Below, in pieces: positions 43,215 through 56,196 of a stretch of 64,000 nucleotides of DNA. Position 1 is the first letter of the stretch. The number at the start of each line of letters is the position of its first letter. Below the pieces are notes generated by a model. That model saw only the letters and a program-made list of their open reading frames with translations. It ran no database searches and was not told the DNA's origin. The stretch lies in the NCBI RefSeq assembly GCF_003997495.1, contig NZ_RZRU01000006.1:1-64000 (forward strand), in the 5' to 3' direction. Source of the DNA: Mesorhizobium sp. M7A.F.Ca.US.008.03.1.1 (GTDB taxonomy: Bacteria > Pseudomonadota > Alphaproteobacteria > Rhizobiales > Rhizobiaceae). The translations under genes were made by a program, and so were the position numbers.

Positions 43215-43862
43215 ATGTCGACTTTGGTTGTCGCCGACCCGCGGGGAGTGTATCTCGCCGGTCTGGAGTGGGTGTTGCAGAAGGCTGGACACGATGTTGT
43301 CGCCCAGTGTCGCCGCCCTGCGGACGTTCTCGCTCATGTGGAGCGCCATCAGCCTGATATGGTCATCGTGGGCGTGGATCTCGCGGACCAGCAGACATCA
43401 GGTCTTTCCTCACGGCTGAAGGCCTGTAGCATCACTCTCGGCATCATCTTCATCGTCCAGCCAGCCGGCAGGATCGACATCAAGGACATACAGGCGCTCG
43501 ACAGCGACGGTCTGCTGCTGGACGGCATCAGCCACCGCTATCTCGTCGAATGCGTGAGCGCAGTGGCGGCAGGCAAGAAATGGATCGACAACAAGATCGT
43601 CCAGCAGCTGCTGATGCCTGAAACGCAGCCCCAGCCGATGTCCAGGCTGACCGGACGGGAGACTGAAGTCGCCGATCTCGTCTCGCGCGGGTTGCGCAAC
43701 AAGGCCATCGCCAAGCGGCTGCACGTATCCGAAGGCACGGTGAAGATGCACCTGCATCACGTCTACGAGAAGCTGCACCTCGGCGGCCGGGCGGAACTGG
43801 CCTGGATGGCGCACGGCAAAGGCGCCGAGCGCCCGGGAACGGGCCGAACCGGCCTGCTCTGA
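43215..43862 (+). CDS. LuxR/NarL-type response-regulator-like transcription factor
   Basis: A 215-residue protein. An N-terminal receiver-like domain (MSTLVVADPRGVYLAGLEWV, PDMVIVGVDLADQ) lacks the normal acidic cluster, so it may be a pseudo-receiver. A linker follows, then a C-terminal LuxR helix-turn-helix (SRLTGRETEVADLVSRGLRN then KAIAKRLHVSEGTVKMHLHH). The ATG at 43215 begins the domain; the GTG at 43173 is a less likely start. It precedes a type I secretion locus on the same strand and is the obvious candidate regulator for it. The unusual AT-rich repeats on both sides of the gene could be its binding sites (inference). Confidence 0.85.
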   Translation: MSTLVVADPRGVYLAGLEWVLQKAGHDVVAQCRRPADVLAHVERHQPDMVIVGVDLADQQTSGLSSRLKACSITLGIIFIVQPAGRIDIKDIQALDSDGLLLDGISHRYLVECVSAVAAGKKWIDNKIVQQLLMPETQPQPMSRLTGRETEVADLVSRGLRNKAIAKRLHVSEGTVKMHLHHVYEKLHLGGRAELAWMAHGKGAERPGTGRTGLL

Positions 43863-44230
43863 CCGCCCCTGTCCCTCGCACGGACATTGTACGCACGGCA
43901 ACGGCCGGAAAGCCGTCTGACGGCATCTGCCTTGTGCCGTCGCGGCCTCTCCCAGCGCCCGCCAGCCTGATCTATCGAAGGATATATATCGTCGATCAGG
44001 TGCGGACATTGACCGCAATACTATCGAAGCGAGAATGGACGCGCCCTCTGCGCCGGCGGCACATTGCGGTTCGACGGGCCGAAGTCCGCAGGCGATGACG
44101 CCGCGGGCCAAGGTCCGGGACGGAACTAAGGGGAGCGGGGCTTTCCAGAAACAAACAGTGAACTTGTACTCGCGTGAGCGTGAGTACGAGCCGTGTGCAC
44201 ATTAGTCACCATCCAGGAAAGGATGACATC
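43863..44230. promoter_or_regulatory. Spacer with candidate regulatory repeats upstream of secretion locus
   Basis: The 368 bp between the regulator and the secretion substrate contain no gene. At 43967-43999 an outer CTGATC/GATCAG pair encloses the 10-base palindrome GATATATATC (43981-43990), and CTATCGAAG occurs twice (43972 and 44021 areas). This layout would suit an activator of the LuxR class. An AGGAAAGG ribosome-binding site precedes the substrate ATG at 44231. Confidence 0.4.
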
Positions 44231-47128
44231 ATGGCTACCATTAATATCGTAGGCGATCTGGTACTCGACCAATCCGCCGGTCTCCAGGACGACGACGTCG
44301 CAATTTCCGTTGACGCTATCACCGGCGACATCTCCGGTGGTCTTGCCACCGCTTTTCTCACATATCTCAACGGTCTCACACTGTCCCCCGAGCAGTTGGC
44401 TTTTGCCGACAGCGCGGAGGCGGCGAGTCAGGTCGGTCTCGTCACCGTGACACCGGCAGCCGGCGAAAACGTCGTTGAGCTGGAGTTCGCGCCACTGACC
44501 AACGCGTCGTCCGGTCTGTTTACAGTCGACGGCGACGAAATCTTCCTCACCACGGTGCAGAACGGCAGCGCGGTGGAAGCATGGGCCGGCGGCAATCTCG
44601 TCGCGGCTTTCTACATCATCCCCAACGCCGACAACACCTCGGCCACGGTTCAGATGATCACTTTCGAGGCGATCGATCACCCGCTCAACCCGCAGCCCGA
44701 CGACAGGGTGAACTTCAGCGACATCCTGAAAGTCCGCGCGTTGGTCGAGACGTCGACGCCCATCGGTGACCACATCAACGTCGACGACGACGGCCCTGAC
44801 GTCACCCTATCCGGTACCGCCGCACCTACCCTAACCGTCGATGACACGACGTTGGGGACGAACGCCTCCGATGATTTCTCGGTCGCGTTCAACACCGACT
44901 TCGGTACTGACGGTGCCGGTGCCGCCGGCGTTGCGTACGCCCTGAACGTTCCCGGCGCTGGTACTGCGTCGGGTATCTTCGACGTGGCGACCGGTCAAGA
45001 AGCTCTCCTGACCAAGGTCGGCTCAATTATCGAAGGCCGCACCGCCGGTGGTGATCTGGTGTTCACGGTGTCCGTGGACGGCGGCGGCAACGTCACGCTC
45101 GACCAGCTTCGCGCGGTCCAACATACGCCGAACGCCGGACCGGACCAGTCCACGACGCTAGCAGCCGCCAGCCTGATCACCCTGACGGCGACCGCCATCG
45201 ACGCGGACGGCGACACTGACGCCCAAGCCATCAACATCGGCCAGAACCTTGTCTTCAAGGATGACGCGCCGAGCATCGATGCAAGTGGTAACGAGGCTAT
45301 TGCCACGGTTGACGAATCTGATCTCGCGGCCAATGCCACAGCCAACTTTTTCCCAAACTTCCAGGGTGTCTATGGTGCCGATGGCGCCGGGACCACGACT
45401 TACGCGTTGAGCGTGATCGCGGGCGCTTCCGGTCTTCTCGACACGCTGACTGGTCAGGTGGTCAACCTTTCGGTCACTCTCGGCGGCGTTGTCGAGGGCC
45501 GTACGGCTGGCAGTAACGCGTTGGTGTTCACGGTGACCGTGGACGCCAACGGCCTCGTGACGGTCAACCAGGATCGTGCAGTCATACATGATCCCAATGC
45601 CTCGCCGAACGATACCGAGACTCTCACGACGGACGACCTGATCAAGCTGACGGCGACCATCACCGACAAGGACGGTGATAGTGCCTCGGCTGTCCTCAAC
45701 ATCGGCCAGAACCTTGTGTTTACGGATGACGGCCCGACGATCACGAAGCCGTTCGACGCTGACCCCGGCACCATAGGTATCCAAACTCCGGAAACCCTGC
45801 ATAACGTCGTCGGCACGCCGGCTACCGGGGACTTCAAGTACAACATCGGCGCGGACGGTCGTCTGGTTTACGACGCCACCCACTCCGACTTCGGTGATGC
45901 CGATCTCACGGCAGGTATCCACCAGCTGGTGCTGACGGGTACGGTCGACAACGCCCAGAACCCCAATATCACTAACGTCCTCACGTCACTCACTTCGGAG
46001 AGTGCCACCAGCGCAGTGTTCTCCTTCTCGTTCCATTACGACAAGGATCCGATCACGGCCGGTATACAGGACGCGACGGCGGGTGGCACGTTGACCTTCG
46101 ACAAGGTTGCGGGCACGTACTCCATCGCCTTGAACGACGTAATCGACGGGTTCAGCTTCAACGTCTTCCACTCCTCTGAGTTGACGGCGAAGGCCCCCCC
46201 CGGCAACACCGGTCACCCCGAACTCGTGGTGACGCAGTTGGACGCCAACCCCAACACACCCGCTGACCACGACGGGTTCTACGTGCAGTTCACGGCGAAC
46301 TCGAACCCCAACGGCAGCCCGTTCGGGTTTAACGGGACGGGCGACGGCAACCCGATCGCCGGGGACACCACGTTCAACAACGGTCAGTTCGTTACCAGCG
46401 CTTTCGAGGATTGGGTCTCCGCCACCCAGTCGACCAACGGCGTGGCCGGTGACACGATCCAGAAGGGCGAACTACTCACCCTCCGGTTCTTCAACGAGAA
46501 CATTCTGGGCGACGTCAACCCCGGCGCGCCCGGTGGTGGCACCGAGAAGATCGTGCCGACGGACAAGGTGGACGCTATCGCCATCAAGTTCGACGGCATC
46601 GGGAACGCCGAGAACCTCATCGTGGTTCTCGACCTGATCGACGACAAGGGCACGGCATCTACCGCCGACGACGTCCACACGACGCGGTCGGTCGTCGTGG
46701 ATAACGCGGACTTCTTCAAGGGGAACACAGTGCCGTCCCCGTACAACACGGAGTTCTCGCTCGACAATAACGACGGTCTCGTGATCATCGAGAAGGGTGA
46801 TTACAACAACGCCGCCGCCGGTGAGAACTTCTCAATCCAGGGTATGCAGATCATGCAGTCCAGCAACGGGCTGACGGGATCTGGTATCAACCTGACCAAG
46901 GCGACCGACGACCCGAACACCGTCGCGGTGGAGGGTAACAGCCCGGTGACAGGCCCGCTGCAATTGTGGGGAGCCGTGGACAACGACGTTCTCAAGATCA
47001 CGGATATCGGCTTCGTCCAGACCACCAGCGGGCAGATCGGCGCTGACCTCGACTTCGCGGTCAACATCCAGGACGCCGACGGTGACACGACGGGCGTCCA
47101 GCACCTGCTGGTTGACGTAATCGCCTAA
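44231..47128 (+). CDS. Large type I secretion substrate with DUF5801-like repeats
   Basis: A 965-residue acidic, Asp/Gly/Thr-rich protein with no N-terminal signal peptide. Two repeats of about 150-170 residues (near residues 195-365 and 365-520) share the pattern TVDDTTLGTNASDDFSVAFN, GADGAGTTTYALSVIAGASG, VVEGRTAGSNALVFTV and an AVIHDPN-type end, matching DUF5801-type T1SS-associated repeats. The C-terminal 400 residues are different and beta-rich, ending in a short hydrophobic tail (DTTGVQHLLVDVIA) suited to a type I secretion signal. I see no GGxGxDxxx RTX nonapeptides. The ATG at 44231 has a good AGGAAAGG site; the upstream frame extension is not coding-like. The next genes encode the exporter. 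It is probably a surface or extracellular adhesin-like protein. Confidence 0.85.
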   Translation: MATINIVGDLVLDQSAGLQDDDVAISVDAITGDISGGLATAFLTYLNGLTLSPEQLAFADSAEAASQVGLVTVTPAAGENVVELEFAPLTNASSGLFTVDGDEIFLTTVQNGSAVEAWAGGNLVAAFYIIPNADNTSATVQMITFEAIDHPLNPQPDDRVNFSDILKVRALVETSTPIGDHINVDDDGPDVTLSGTAAPTLTVDDTTLGTNASDDFSVAFNTDFGTDGAGAAGVAYALNVPGAGTASGIFDVATGQEALLTKVGSIIEGRTAGGDLVFTVSVDGGGNVTLDQLRAVQHTPNAGPDQSTTLAAASLITLTATAIDADGDTDAQAINIGQNLVFKDDAPSIDASGNEAIATVDESDLAANATANFFPNFQGVYGADGAGTTTYALSVIAGASGLLDTLTGQVVNLSVTLGGVVEGRTAGSNALVFTVTVDANGLVTVNQDRAVIHDPNASPNDTETLTTDDLIKLTATITDKDGDSASAVLNIGQNLVFTDDGPTITKPFDADPGTIGIQTPETLHNVVGTPATGDFKYNIGADGRLVYDATHSDFGDADLTAGIHQLVLTGTVDNAQNPNITNVLTSLTSESATSAVFSFSFHYDKDPITAGIQDATAGGTLTFDKVAGTYSIALNDVIDGFSFNVFHSSELTAKAPPGNTGHPELVVTQLDANPNTPADHDGFYVQFTANSNPNGSPFGFNGTGDGNPIAGDTTFNNGQFVTSAFEDWVSATQSTNGVAGDTIQKGELLTLRFFNENILGDVNPGAPGGGTEKIVPTDKVDAIAIKFDGIGNAENLIVVLDLIDDKGTASTADDVHTTRSVVVDNADFFKGNTVPSPYNTEFSLDNNDGLVIIEKGDYNNAAAGENFSIQGMQIMQSSNGLTGSGINLTKATDDPNTVAVEGNSPVTGPLQLWGAVDNDVLKITDIGFVQTTSGQIGADLDFAVNIQDADGDTTGVQHLLVDVIA

Positions 47129-47141
47129 CATTGGACCAACG

Positions 47142-47163
47142 GGAGGCGGCTCACGCCGCCTCC
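47142..47163 (+). terminator. Hairpin between secretion substrate and exporter genes
   Basis: Perfect nine-base arms GGAGGCGGC (47142-47150) and GCCGCCTCC (47155-47163) around the loop TCAC. It lies 14 bases past the substrate stop. No T-run follows, so it is more likely an attenuator or mRNA-stability hairpin that keeps substrate transcripts more abundant than exporter ones. It also argues that the exporter gene starts downstream of it. Confidence 0.6.
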
Positions 47164-47244
47164 TATCTCCATGTGGAGATGATCTCGCGCCTTCGCAAAA
47201 CCGGCTCAGACAAAGGCGCCAACCCGCACACAGGCAGATACATC

Positions 47245-49023
47245 ATGATGAAGCCCCCACGTCCCTCTGCCCTGCGGGCGGTGATGAAAGAAGCCAAGCG
47301 TGCCATCCGGCCGCTTATCTGGTTCAGCGGCGGCATCAACATACTGATGCTGACCGGCGCGTTCTACATGCTCCAGGTCTATCATCGCGTGTTGGGCAGC
47401 CACAGCCTGGAGACGTTGGTGATGCTGTCTCTGATGGCGGCGGCGGCGCTCGTGACAATGGCATCGTTGGAGGTGGTGCGCGCGCGTCTTCTGGCTAAAG
47501 TCGGAACGTGGCTGAACGCACGATTGGCACCGGTTCTCCTGACGGCATCGGTTGAATACGCAGCCTCGGCGCCCGGCCAGATCAACGGTCGAGCGCTGCG
47601 CGACCTCGACCAGGTGCGGAATTTTTTTACCAGCCCGAGCATCTACCCGATCCTCGACGCGCCTTGGGCACCGATTTTCCTGGGCTCTATCTTCCTCATG
47701 CACCCCTGGTTGGGTTGGCTGGCAACCTGCGGCGGTATCGTGCTGTTCGCGCTGGCGTTGCTCACCGAGTACCTGACCCGTAAGCCACTGACGGAAGCCG
47801 CAATCGCCCAGACGCGGGCTTACATGCAGGCCGAGCAAACGATCCGCAACGCCGAGGTCGTCCAGGCCATGGGCATGTTGAATCCCCTTCTCGAGAGCTG
47901 GAAGGCCCAGCAGGACGAGGCAAACAGAGAACAATCTCGCGCCAGCAACCGGTCCAGCGTCATCTCGGCCCTCGCGCGCTCTTTCCGGCTGGCCCTGCAG
48001 ATGGCTGTACTCGGCCTCGGCGCTTATCTGGTGCTGAAAAACGAGGCTTCACCCGGTATCATGATCGCCGCCTCGATCCTGATGGGTCGCGCATTGGCCC
48101 CGGTTGAACAGGCGATCGGCACGTGGAAGGCAACGATCGGGGCACGAGCCGCTTACAAGCGCCTCGTCGCAATGGCCGGTCAACGACCTGAAGCCACACC
48201 AGCCCTGCCTTTGCCGCGCCCGACGGGTAAGTTCGAGGCCGAGAACATTATGCTCGCCAGGCAGGGCGGCGAACCGATCCTGCGTGGAATCAGCTTCCAA
48301 CTCAAGCCCGGTGAAGCGATGGCCTTGGTCGGACCGAGCGCGGCGGGCAAGACCAGTCTGGCGCGAGTGCTGGTCGGTACCTGGCGTCCGACCGGTGGTC
48401 GCGCATTACTTGACGGCATGAGCGTTGTCGAATGGGCAGCCGAGGACAGGGGTCGACACGTTGGCTATTTGCCACAGGATATCGAACTCTTCGCCGGCAC
48501 CGTCTCCGAGAACATCGCCCGTTTTGCGTCGCTCAACCCCGCGGTTTTCAACAATGTGGTCAAGGCCGCGCAGCTGGCCGGCGTCCACGAACTGATCAAG
48601 GGGTTGCCGAAGGGCTACGCCACCGAGATCGGTGACGGTGGTGCGGCACTGTCCGGCGGGCAACGCCAGCGTATCGGGCTGGCGCGAGCCCTCTACGGCG
48701 ACCCGGCATTCCTTGTCCTTGACGAGCCTAACTCCAATCTCGACCACGACGGAGAGCAAGCACTGGCTACAGTCATCGGTGCGCTGAAGGCGGCAGGGAC
48801 GACCCTGATCCTGATCTCGCACCGGCCAAGCATTTTGGAAAAAGTTGACAAGGTGTTGGTGCTTAACCACGGCGCACAGGATCTATTCGGGCCGCGCGAT
48901 GCCGTGTTCAACGAACTCGCCAGCCGGGCCCGCAAGGTGACCCAGATGCCGAAGGTAGCCCAGTTGCCAACCCTCGAAGTGGTCAAGGAAGTCAAAGAAA
49001 TCGAAGAGGTCAAGGAAGCATGA
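47245..49023 (+). CDS. Type I secretion system ABC permease/ATPase (PrtD family)
   Basis: A 592-residue exporter with an N-terminal six-helix membrane domain (PLIWFSGGINILMLTGAFYM, LMAAAALVTMASLEVV) and a C-terminal ATPase: Walker A GPSAAGKTSLARVLVG, signature LSGGQRQRIGLARAL, Walker B FLVLDEPNSNLD and H-loop LILISHRP. No C39-like N-terminal domain is present, as expected for PrtD-type RTX or repeat-protein exporters. The ATG at 47245 (or 47248) is preferred because the frame upstream crosses the hairpin and lacks a clean ribosome-binding site; a start at 47179 is also possible. It would energise export of the 44231-47128 product. It overlaps the adaptor gene by four bases. Confidence 0.92.
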   Translation: MMKPPRPSALRAVMKEAKRAIRPLIWFSGGINILMLTGAFYMLQVYHRVLGSHSLETLVMLSLMAAAALVTMASLEVVRARLLAKVGTWLNARLAPVLLTASVEYAASAPGQINGRALRDLDQVRNFFTSPSIYPILDAPWAPIFLGSIFLMHPWLGWLATCGGIVLFALALLTEYLTRKPLTEAAIAQTRAYMQAEQTIRNAEVVQAMGMLNPLLESWKAQQDEANREQSRASNRSSVISALARSFRLALQMAVLGLGAYLVLKNEASPGIMIAASILMGRALAPVEQAIGTWKATIGARAAYKRLVAMAGQRPEATPALPLPRPTGKFEAENIMLARQGGEPILRGISFQLKPGEAMALVGPSAAGKTSLARVLVGTWRPTGGRALLDGMSVVEWAAEDRGRHVGYLPQDIELFAGTVSENIARFASLNPAVFNNVVKAAQLAGVHELIKGLPKGYATEIGDGGAALSGGQRQRIGLARALYGDPAFLVLDEPNSNLDHDGEQALATVIGALKAAGTTLILISHRPSILEKVDKVLVLNHGAQDLFGPRDAVFNELASRARKVTQMPKVAQLPTLEVVKEVKEIEEVKEA

Positions 49024-50369
49024 GCCGTTCCCCGGAATTGAACGTCGTGCCGTTCCCCGTCCAGCCGCCCTCGCTGCTGGAACCGGTGCCGCTGCGTCTC
49101 ACCGGCGTGACCTGCACCGGCTTCGCGATCATGTTCCTGTTCTTCGGCGTGGCCGGGGGCTGGGCGGCGCTGGCGCCGTTGGACAGCGCCGCGGTGGCGC
49201 CGGGCGTGATCAAAGTCGCGGGCGACCGCAAGCTCATCCAGCACCTCGAGGGCGGCATCATCGCGCAGTTGAACGCCGCCAACGGGGATATCGTCAAGGC
49301 CGGCAAGATCCTCGTCCGGCTCGACGACACGCAGGCAAAGGCGCAGCTCGACCTGATCCAGAACCGGATAGCAACGCGTGAGGCGCTGGCCGCGCGTCTC
49401 AGGGCCGAGCGCGACGGCAAGGCCGAGATCGAGTTTGATCCGGCGTTGCTCGCAAACCCCGCCACCGCCGCAAAGGACGCGGTTGCCTCGCAGCGTGACG
49501 TGTTCGCGGCCAAGCACCACAACTTGACCGACGAGCAGGAAATTCTCAACCAGCGCCGTCACCAGACCGAGGAAGAGATAACGGGACTGGAGCAACTTAT
49601 CGTCACCAAGGACAAGCAGATCGCGGCGATCGAGGGTGAAACCAAGGACCTTCAGACTCTGCTCGATAAGGGGCTGACCACCCGCGAGCGCAACCTGTTG
49701 CTCAGACGACAACAGCAGGAGATCGAGGGGGAGCGCGCTACCAACGTCGCGGCAATCGCTCGTGCCAGAAGCGCCATGGCCGAGATCGACATGCAGATCC
49801 TGAACCTCGACACAGTGCGTCTGAACGAGGCCGTCGACGAGTTGAGCAAGATCGAGGCGGAGTTGTTTGACCTCAGACAGGAGGAGCGTTCCGCCGGGGA
49901 TGTGCTTACCCGTACCGATGTTGTCGCACCGGTTGACGGTATCGTCATGGACCTGAAGGTCCATACGGCGGGCGGGGTTGTGAAAGCCGGTGAGACATTG
50001 ATGACAATCGTGCCGCTCGGACAACAACTCGTGGTCGAGGCCATGGTCAAACCAGAGGATGTCGAGACCATCGCCCCCGGACAGCCCGCGCATGTCAGCT
50101 TCCCGGCCTTCGCCCGCTACAATCTGCCGCCGCTCGAGGGTATCGTGGAGATCGTGTCGGCTGACCGCATGGTTGAGGAACGAAGCGGCGCACCGTATTT
50201 CGCCGCGACGGTCTTGATCGACAAGAGCGAACTCGCCAAGCTGGAGGGCCGCAAGCTGCTGCCCGGCATGTCGAGCGAGACGATGATCCGGACGGGGGCT
50301 CGCACCGTGCTCGCTTATCTCGCCGAGCCGATCACGCAGAACTTCCGCCGGGCCATGCGAGAAAAATAG
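49020..50369 (+). CDS. HlyD-family type I secretion periplasmic adaptor
   Basis: A 449-residue membrane-fusion protein: a short cytoplasmic start, one transmembrane helix near residues 30-52 (CTGFAIMFLFFGVAGGWAAL), a lipoyl-like segment (KLIQHLEGGIIAQLNAANGD), a long coiled coil (about 110-300), and the C-terminal signature region DVVAPVDGIVMDLKVHTAGG with GETLMTIVPLGQQL. The four-base overlap (ATGA) with the ABC gene couples synthesis of both inner-membrane parts. No outer-membrane TolC gene is nearby, so a distant TolC is presumably used. The gene converges with the TauE-like gene 21 bp further on. Confidence 0.92.
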   Translation: MSRSPELNVVPFPVQPPSLLEPVPLRLTGVTCTGFAIMFLFFGVAGGWAALAPLDSAAVAPGVIKVAGDRKLIQHLEGGIIAQLNAANGDIVKAGKILVRLDDTQAKAQLDLIQNRIATREALAARLRAERDGKAEIEFDPALLANPATAAKDAVASQRDVFAAKHHNLTDEQEILNQRRHQTEEEITGLEQLIVTKDKQIAAIEGETKDLQTLLDKGLTTRERNLLLRRQQQEIEGERATNVAAIARARSAMAEIDMQILNLDTVRLNEAVDELSKIEAELFDLRQEERSAGDVLTRTDVVAPVDGIVMDLKVHTAGGVVKAGETLMTIVPLGQQLVVEAMVKPEDVETIAPGQPAHVSFPAFARYNLPPLEGIVEIVSADRMVEERSGAPYFAATVLIDKSELAKLEGRKLLPGMSSETMIRTGARTVLAYLAEPITQNFRRAMREK

Positions 50370-50390
50370 CCGTAGGCCGCCCAACGAAAT

Positions 50391-51227
50391 TCAGGAAAGC
50401 AACATTCGCCCGGCCGTGATCGCCAGGAAAAACGCAAAGGCAAGTTTCAGATAGCGCGGGTTGAGCGCGTGGGCGAGCCTTGCGCCCAGGGGTGCGAACA
50501 GAAAGCTCACGGGCGCTATGATGGCAACGGCCGGCAGGCTGACGTAACCCAGGCTGAGCGGAGGCCTGCCGGCAATCTCGAGACCCGACCAGACGAAGCC
50601 GGCCACCGCCGGAAGCGCGATAAGCAGGCCAAGGGCCGACGACGTGCCGACGGCACGGTGGACCGGAAAGGAGAAGCTCGAAAGCGTCGGCACCGAGAGC
50701 GTGCCGCCGCCGATTCCCATGAGCGAAGAGACAAAGCCGATGACCGAGGCGATAGCACGGTTGATCCAGCCGCTTTGCGGCAGGTGATCGGAGATCACGA
50801 GGTGCTTCGGCAGCGCCATGTTGACGGCCACCAGCAGGCCGACGACACCGAAGACCAGCCGCAAGCCGGCGCCCGGAATGAATTTCGACATGATGCCGCC
50901 GATCAGGGCACTGGCGAAAATCGCCGGTCCCCAAAGGTTGAGCAGAGGCCGATCGACATTGCCGCGTCTGTTGTGCGACCGCATCGACGAGATCGAGGTG
51001 GGGATGATGACCGCAAGCGATGTCGCGACAGCCAGATGGCTGATCACAGCAGGCGAAAAGTGGAACAGGCTAAGCACCCAGAACAGCACCGGGACGATGA
51101 CGATGCCGCCGCCGACCCCCAGCAGACCGGCGAGCACGCCGGAGGCCATTCCGGTCATGGCCAAGCCAGCGACCAGCATTGCAATCGTCAGCCCGTCGAA
51201 AACCGACGTGTCGAATCCGAAGTCCAC
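50391..51227 (-). CDS. TauE/SafE-family membrane transporter
   Basis: A 278-residue permease with about eight hydrophobic segments. It carries the family pattern GVLAGLLGVGGGIVIVPVLF and the second copy FVSSLMGIGGGTLSVPTLSS, the duplicated GxGGG motif of TauE/SafE proteins that export sulfite or other organic anions. The start is a GTG at 51227 with an AAGGAAAA site; the longer frame upstream reads out-of-frame dehydrogenase sequence and is rejected. It sits 94 bp after the pyridoxal dehydrogenase gene at the end of the B6 operon, so it could export an anionic intermediate, but that is inference from position. Confidence 0.88.
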   Translation of the reverse strand: MDFGFDTSVFDGLTIAMLVAGLAMTGMASGVLAGLLGVGGGIVIVPVLFWVLSLFHFSPAVISHLAVATSLAVIIPTSISSMRSHNRRGNVDRPLLNLWGPAIFASALIGGIMSKFIPGAGLRLVFGVVGLLVAVNMALPKHLVISDHLPQSGWINRAIASVIGFVSSLMGIGGGTLSVPTLSSFSFPVHRAVGTSSALGLLIALPAVAGFVWSGLEIAGRPPLSLGYVSLPAVAIIAPVSFLFAPLGARLAHALNPRYLKLAFAFFLAITAGRMLLS

Positions 51228-51321
51228 TATGATTTTTCCTTGATTGGCCGCGCCCGTCCGCTGCTGCGACCCCGATGCAGGTCGCCCGGAATGCGCAACA
51301 GTTTTTGGGATGCGCTTTTGG

Positions 51322-52080
<759 letters not shown>

Positions 52081-52101
52081 TCAATCCGTGGTGATGTCTG
52101 T

Positions 52102-53280
52102 TCAGGCGTCGGCGTCGATCACGGCCAGCGCCGCGTCGATGCCCTTGCCGATCGCCAGTTTCTGGCCGGCCGCGTTCATGGCGCCGCCAAGTGCCGTCAG
52201 CGCCGCGATCGCATAGATCGGCTGGGCGGTCGGACCCATGTGGCCGATGCGTGTCAGCTTCCCCAATGTCTCGCCGCGGCCAGACGAAAACACCACGCCG
52301 TAGCGGGCGCGCGCAGCTTGGCGAAGCGCCTTCTCGTCGACGCCGTCGGGCGTGCGGACAGCGGTTGTGGTCGGCGACGCGATCTCGTCGCTGGCAGCCC
52401 AGATCGACAGGCCCATCGCGGCAACGCCGGCGCGCATGGCCTTGGCGGTGAGTGCATGGCGCGCCCACACCGCCTCCGGTCCCTCATTGCGATAGAGGTC
52501 GAGCGCGACATCGAGCCCGTTGATCTCCGAGACCGACGGCGTGAATGGAAACGGCTTGTCCCGCGACCACGCATGCTCCCAGTCGACGATGCTCAGCATC
52601 GACGCGCGCGGCGCGAGGGGATTTGCCTTCATCTTGGCCCAGGCCCGCTCGCTGACGCCCATCATCGTCAGGCCGGGAGGCGCGCCCAGGCATTTGTTCG
52701 GGCCGGTGACATAGATATCGGCCTTGCAATCCTCGGGATGCGTCTTCATGCCGCCAAAGGACGAGACGGCATCGACGATGAGGTAGCCGCCATGCGCTGA
52801 AACCAGCGCACCGATCGCGTCGATCGGATTGATGGTGCCGGACGGCGTGTCGTGGTGGCAGACGGAAACGACGGTGATCTCCGGATGCGCCTTCAGCATT
52901 GCCTCCACCGCTTGCGGATCGATCGCCTCGTTGTAGGGCACCTCGATCTCGAGCAGATGTGGCGAATAGCGCTTCGCCCAATAGCCGAACCCCTTGCCGT
53001 AAACGCCGGAGGCAAGGTTGAGCACGACATCGTCCGGAGTGATCAGCGAGGCTGCGGCGGCCTCCAGGCCCAGCACCGGCTCGCCATGCAGGATGACCGG
53101 CTTGTTCGACAGCCGCATCGCCTTTTGCGCCTTGTCGACCACACTCTCGTAGAAGAGCTGGAACGCCGGGTCGTAGTCGTAGAGCACCGTGCGCGCGAGA
53201 CCGCGCAACACTTCGGCATAGGCGTTCACCGGCCCAGCGGTCAGGGTGATGACCGGATCGGCGTGTTCGAGATAGCGCAT
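52102..53280 (-). CDS. ppaT: Pyridoxamine-pyruvate transaminase
   Basis: A 392-residue aminotransferase of fold type I (class V-like). Lys196 in YVTGPNKCLGAPPG is the residue that forms the Schiff base, corresponding to Lys197 in the M. loti enzyme, which I recall as one residue longer. The protein begins MRYLEHADPVITLTAGPVNA and keeps the SGVYGKGFGYWAKRY and CHHDTPSGTINPID blocks near-identical to the characterised protein. The reaction is pyridoxamine + pyruvate to pyridoxal + L-alanine, using pyridoxamine as substrate instead of bound PLP as cofactor. The lactonase gene upstream and the dehydrogenase downstream complete the sequence to 4-pyridoxate. Confidence 0.93.
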   Translation of the reverse strand: MRYLEHADPVITLTAGPVNAYAEVLRGLARTVLYDYDPAFQLFYESVVDKAQKAMRLSNKPVILHGEPVLGLEAAAASLITPDDVVLNLASGVYGKGFGYWAKRYSPHLLEIEVPYNEAIDPQAVEAMLKAHPEITVVSVCHHDTPSGTINPIDAIGALVSAHGGYLIVDAVSSFGGMKTHPEDCKADIYVTGPNKCLGAPPGLTMMGVSERAWAKMKANPLAPRASMLSIVDWEHAWSRDKPFPFTPSVSEINGLDVALDLYRNEGPEAVWARHALTAKAMRAGVAAMGLSIWAASDEIASPTTTAVRTPDGVDEKALRQAARARYGVVFSSGRGETLGKLTRIGHMGPTAQPIYAIAALTALGGAMNAAGQKLAIGKGIDAALAVIDADA

Positions 53281-53305
53281 CGTCTTGTCTCCCGATTGCA
53301 GGCGG

Positions 53306-56192
<2,887 letters not shown>

Positions 56193-56196
<4 letters not shown>

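Noticed and set aside
44231..47128. RTX toxin
   Set aside because: No GGxGxDxxx nonapeptide series is visible. The repeats are of the DUF5801 type and no enzymatic or toxin domain is seen.
48693..50384. 563-codon minus-strand open frame over the adaptor gene
   Set aside because: It is antisense to the well-supported HlyD-family gene and has no recognisable protein features.
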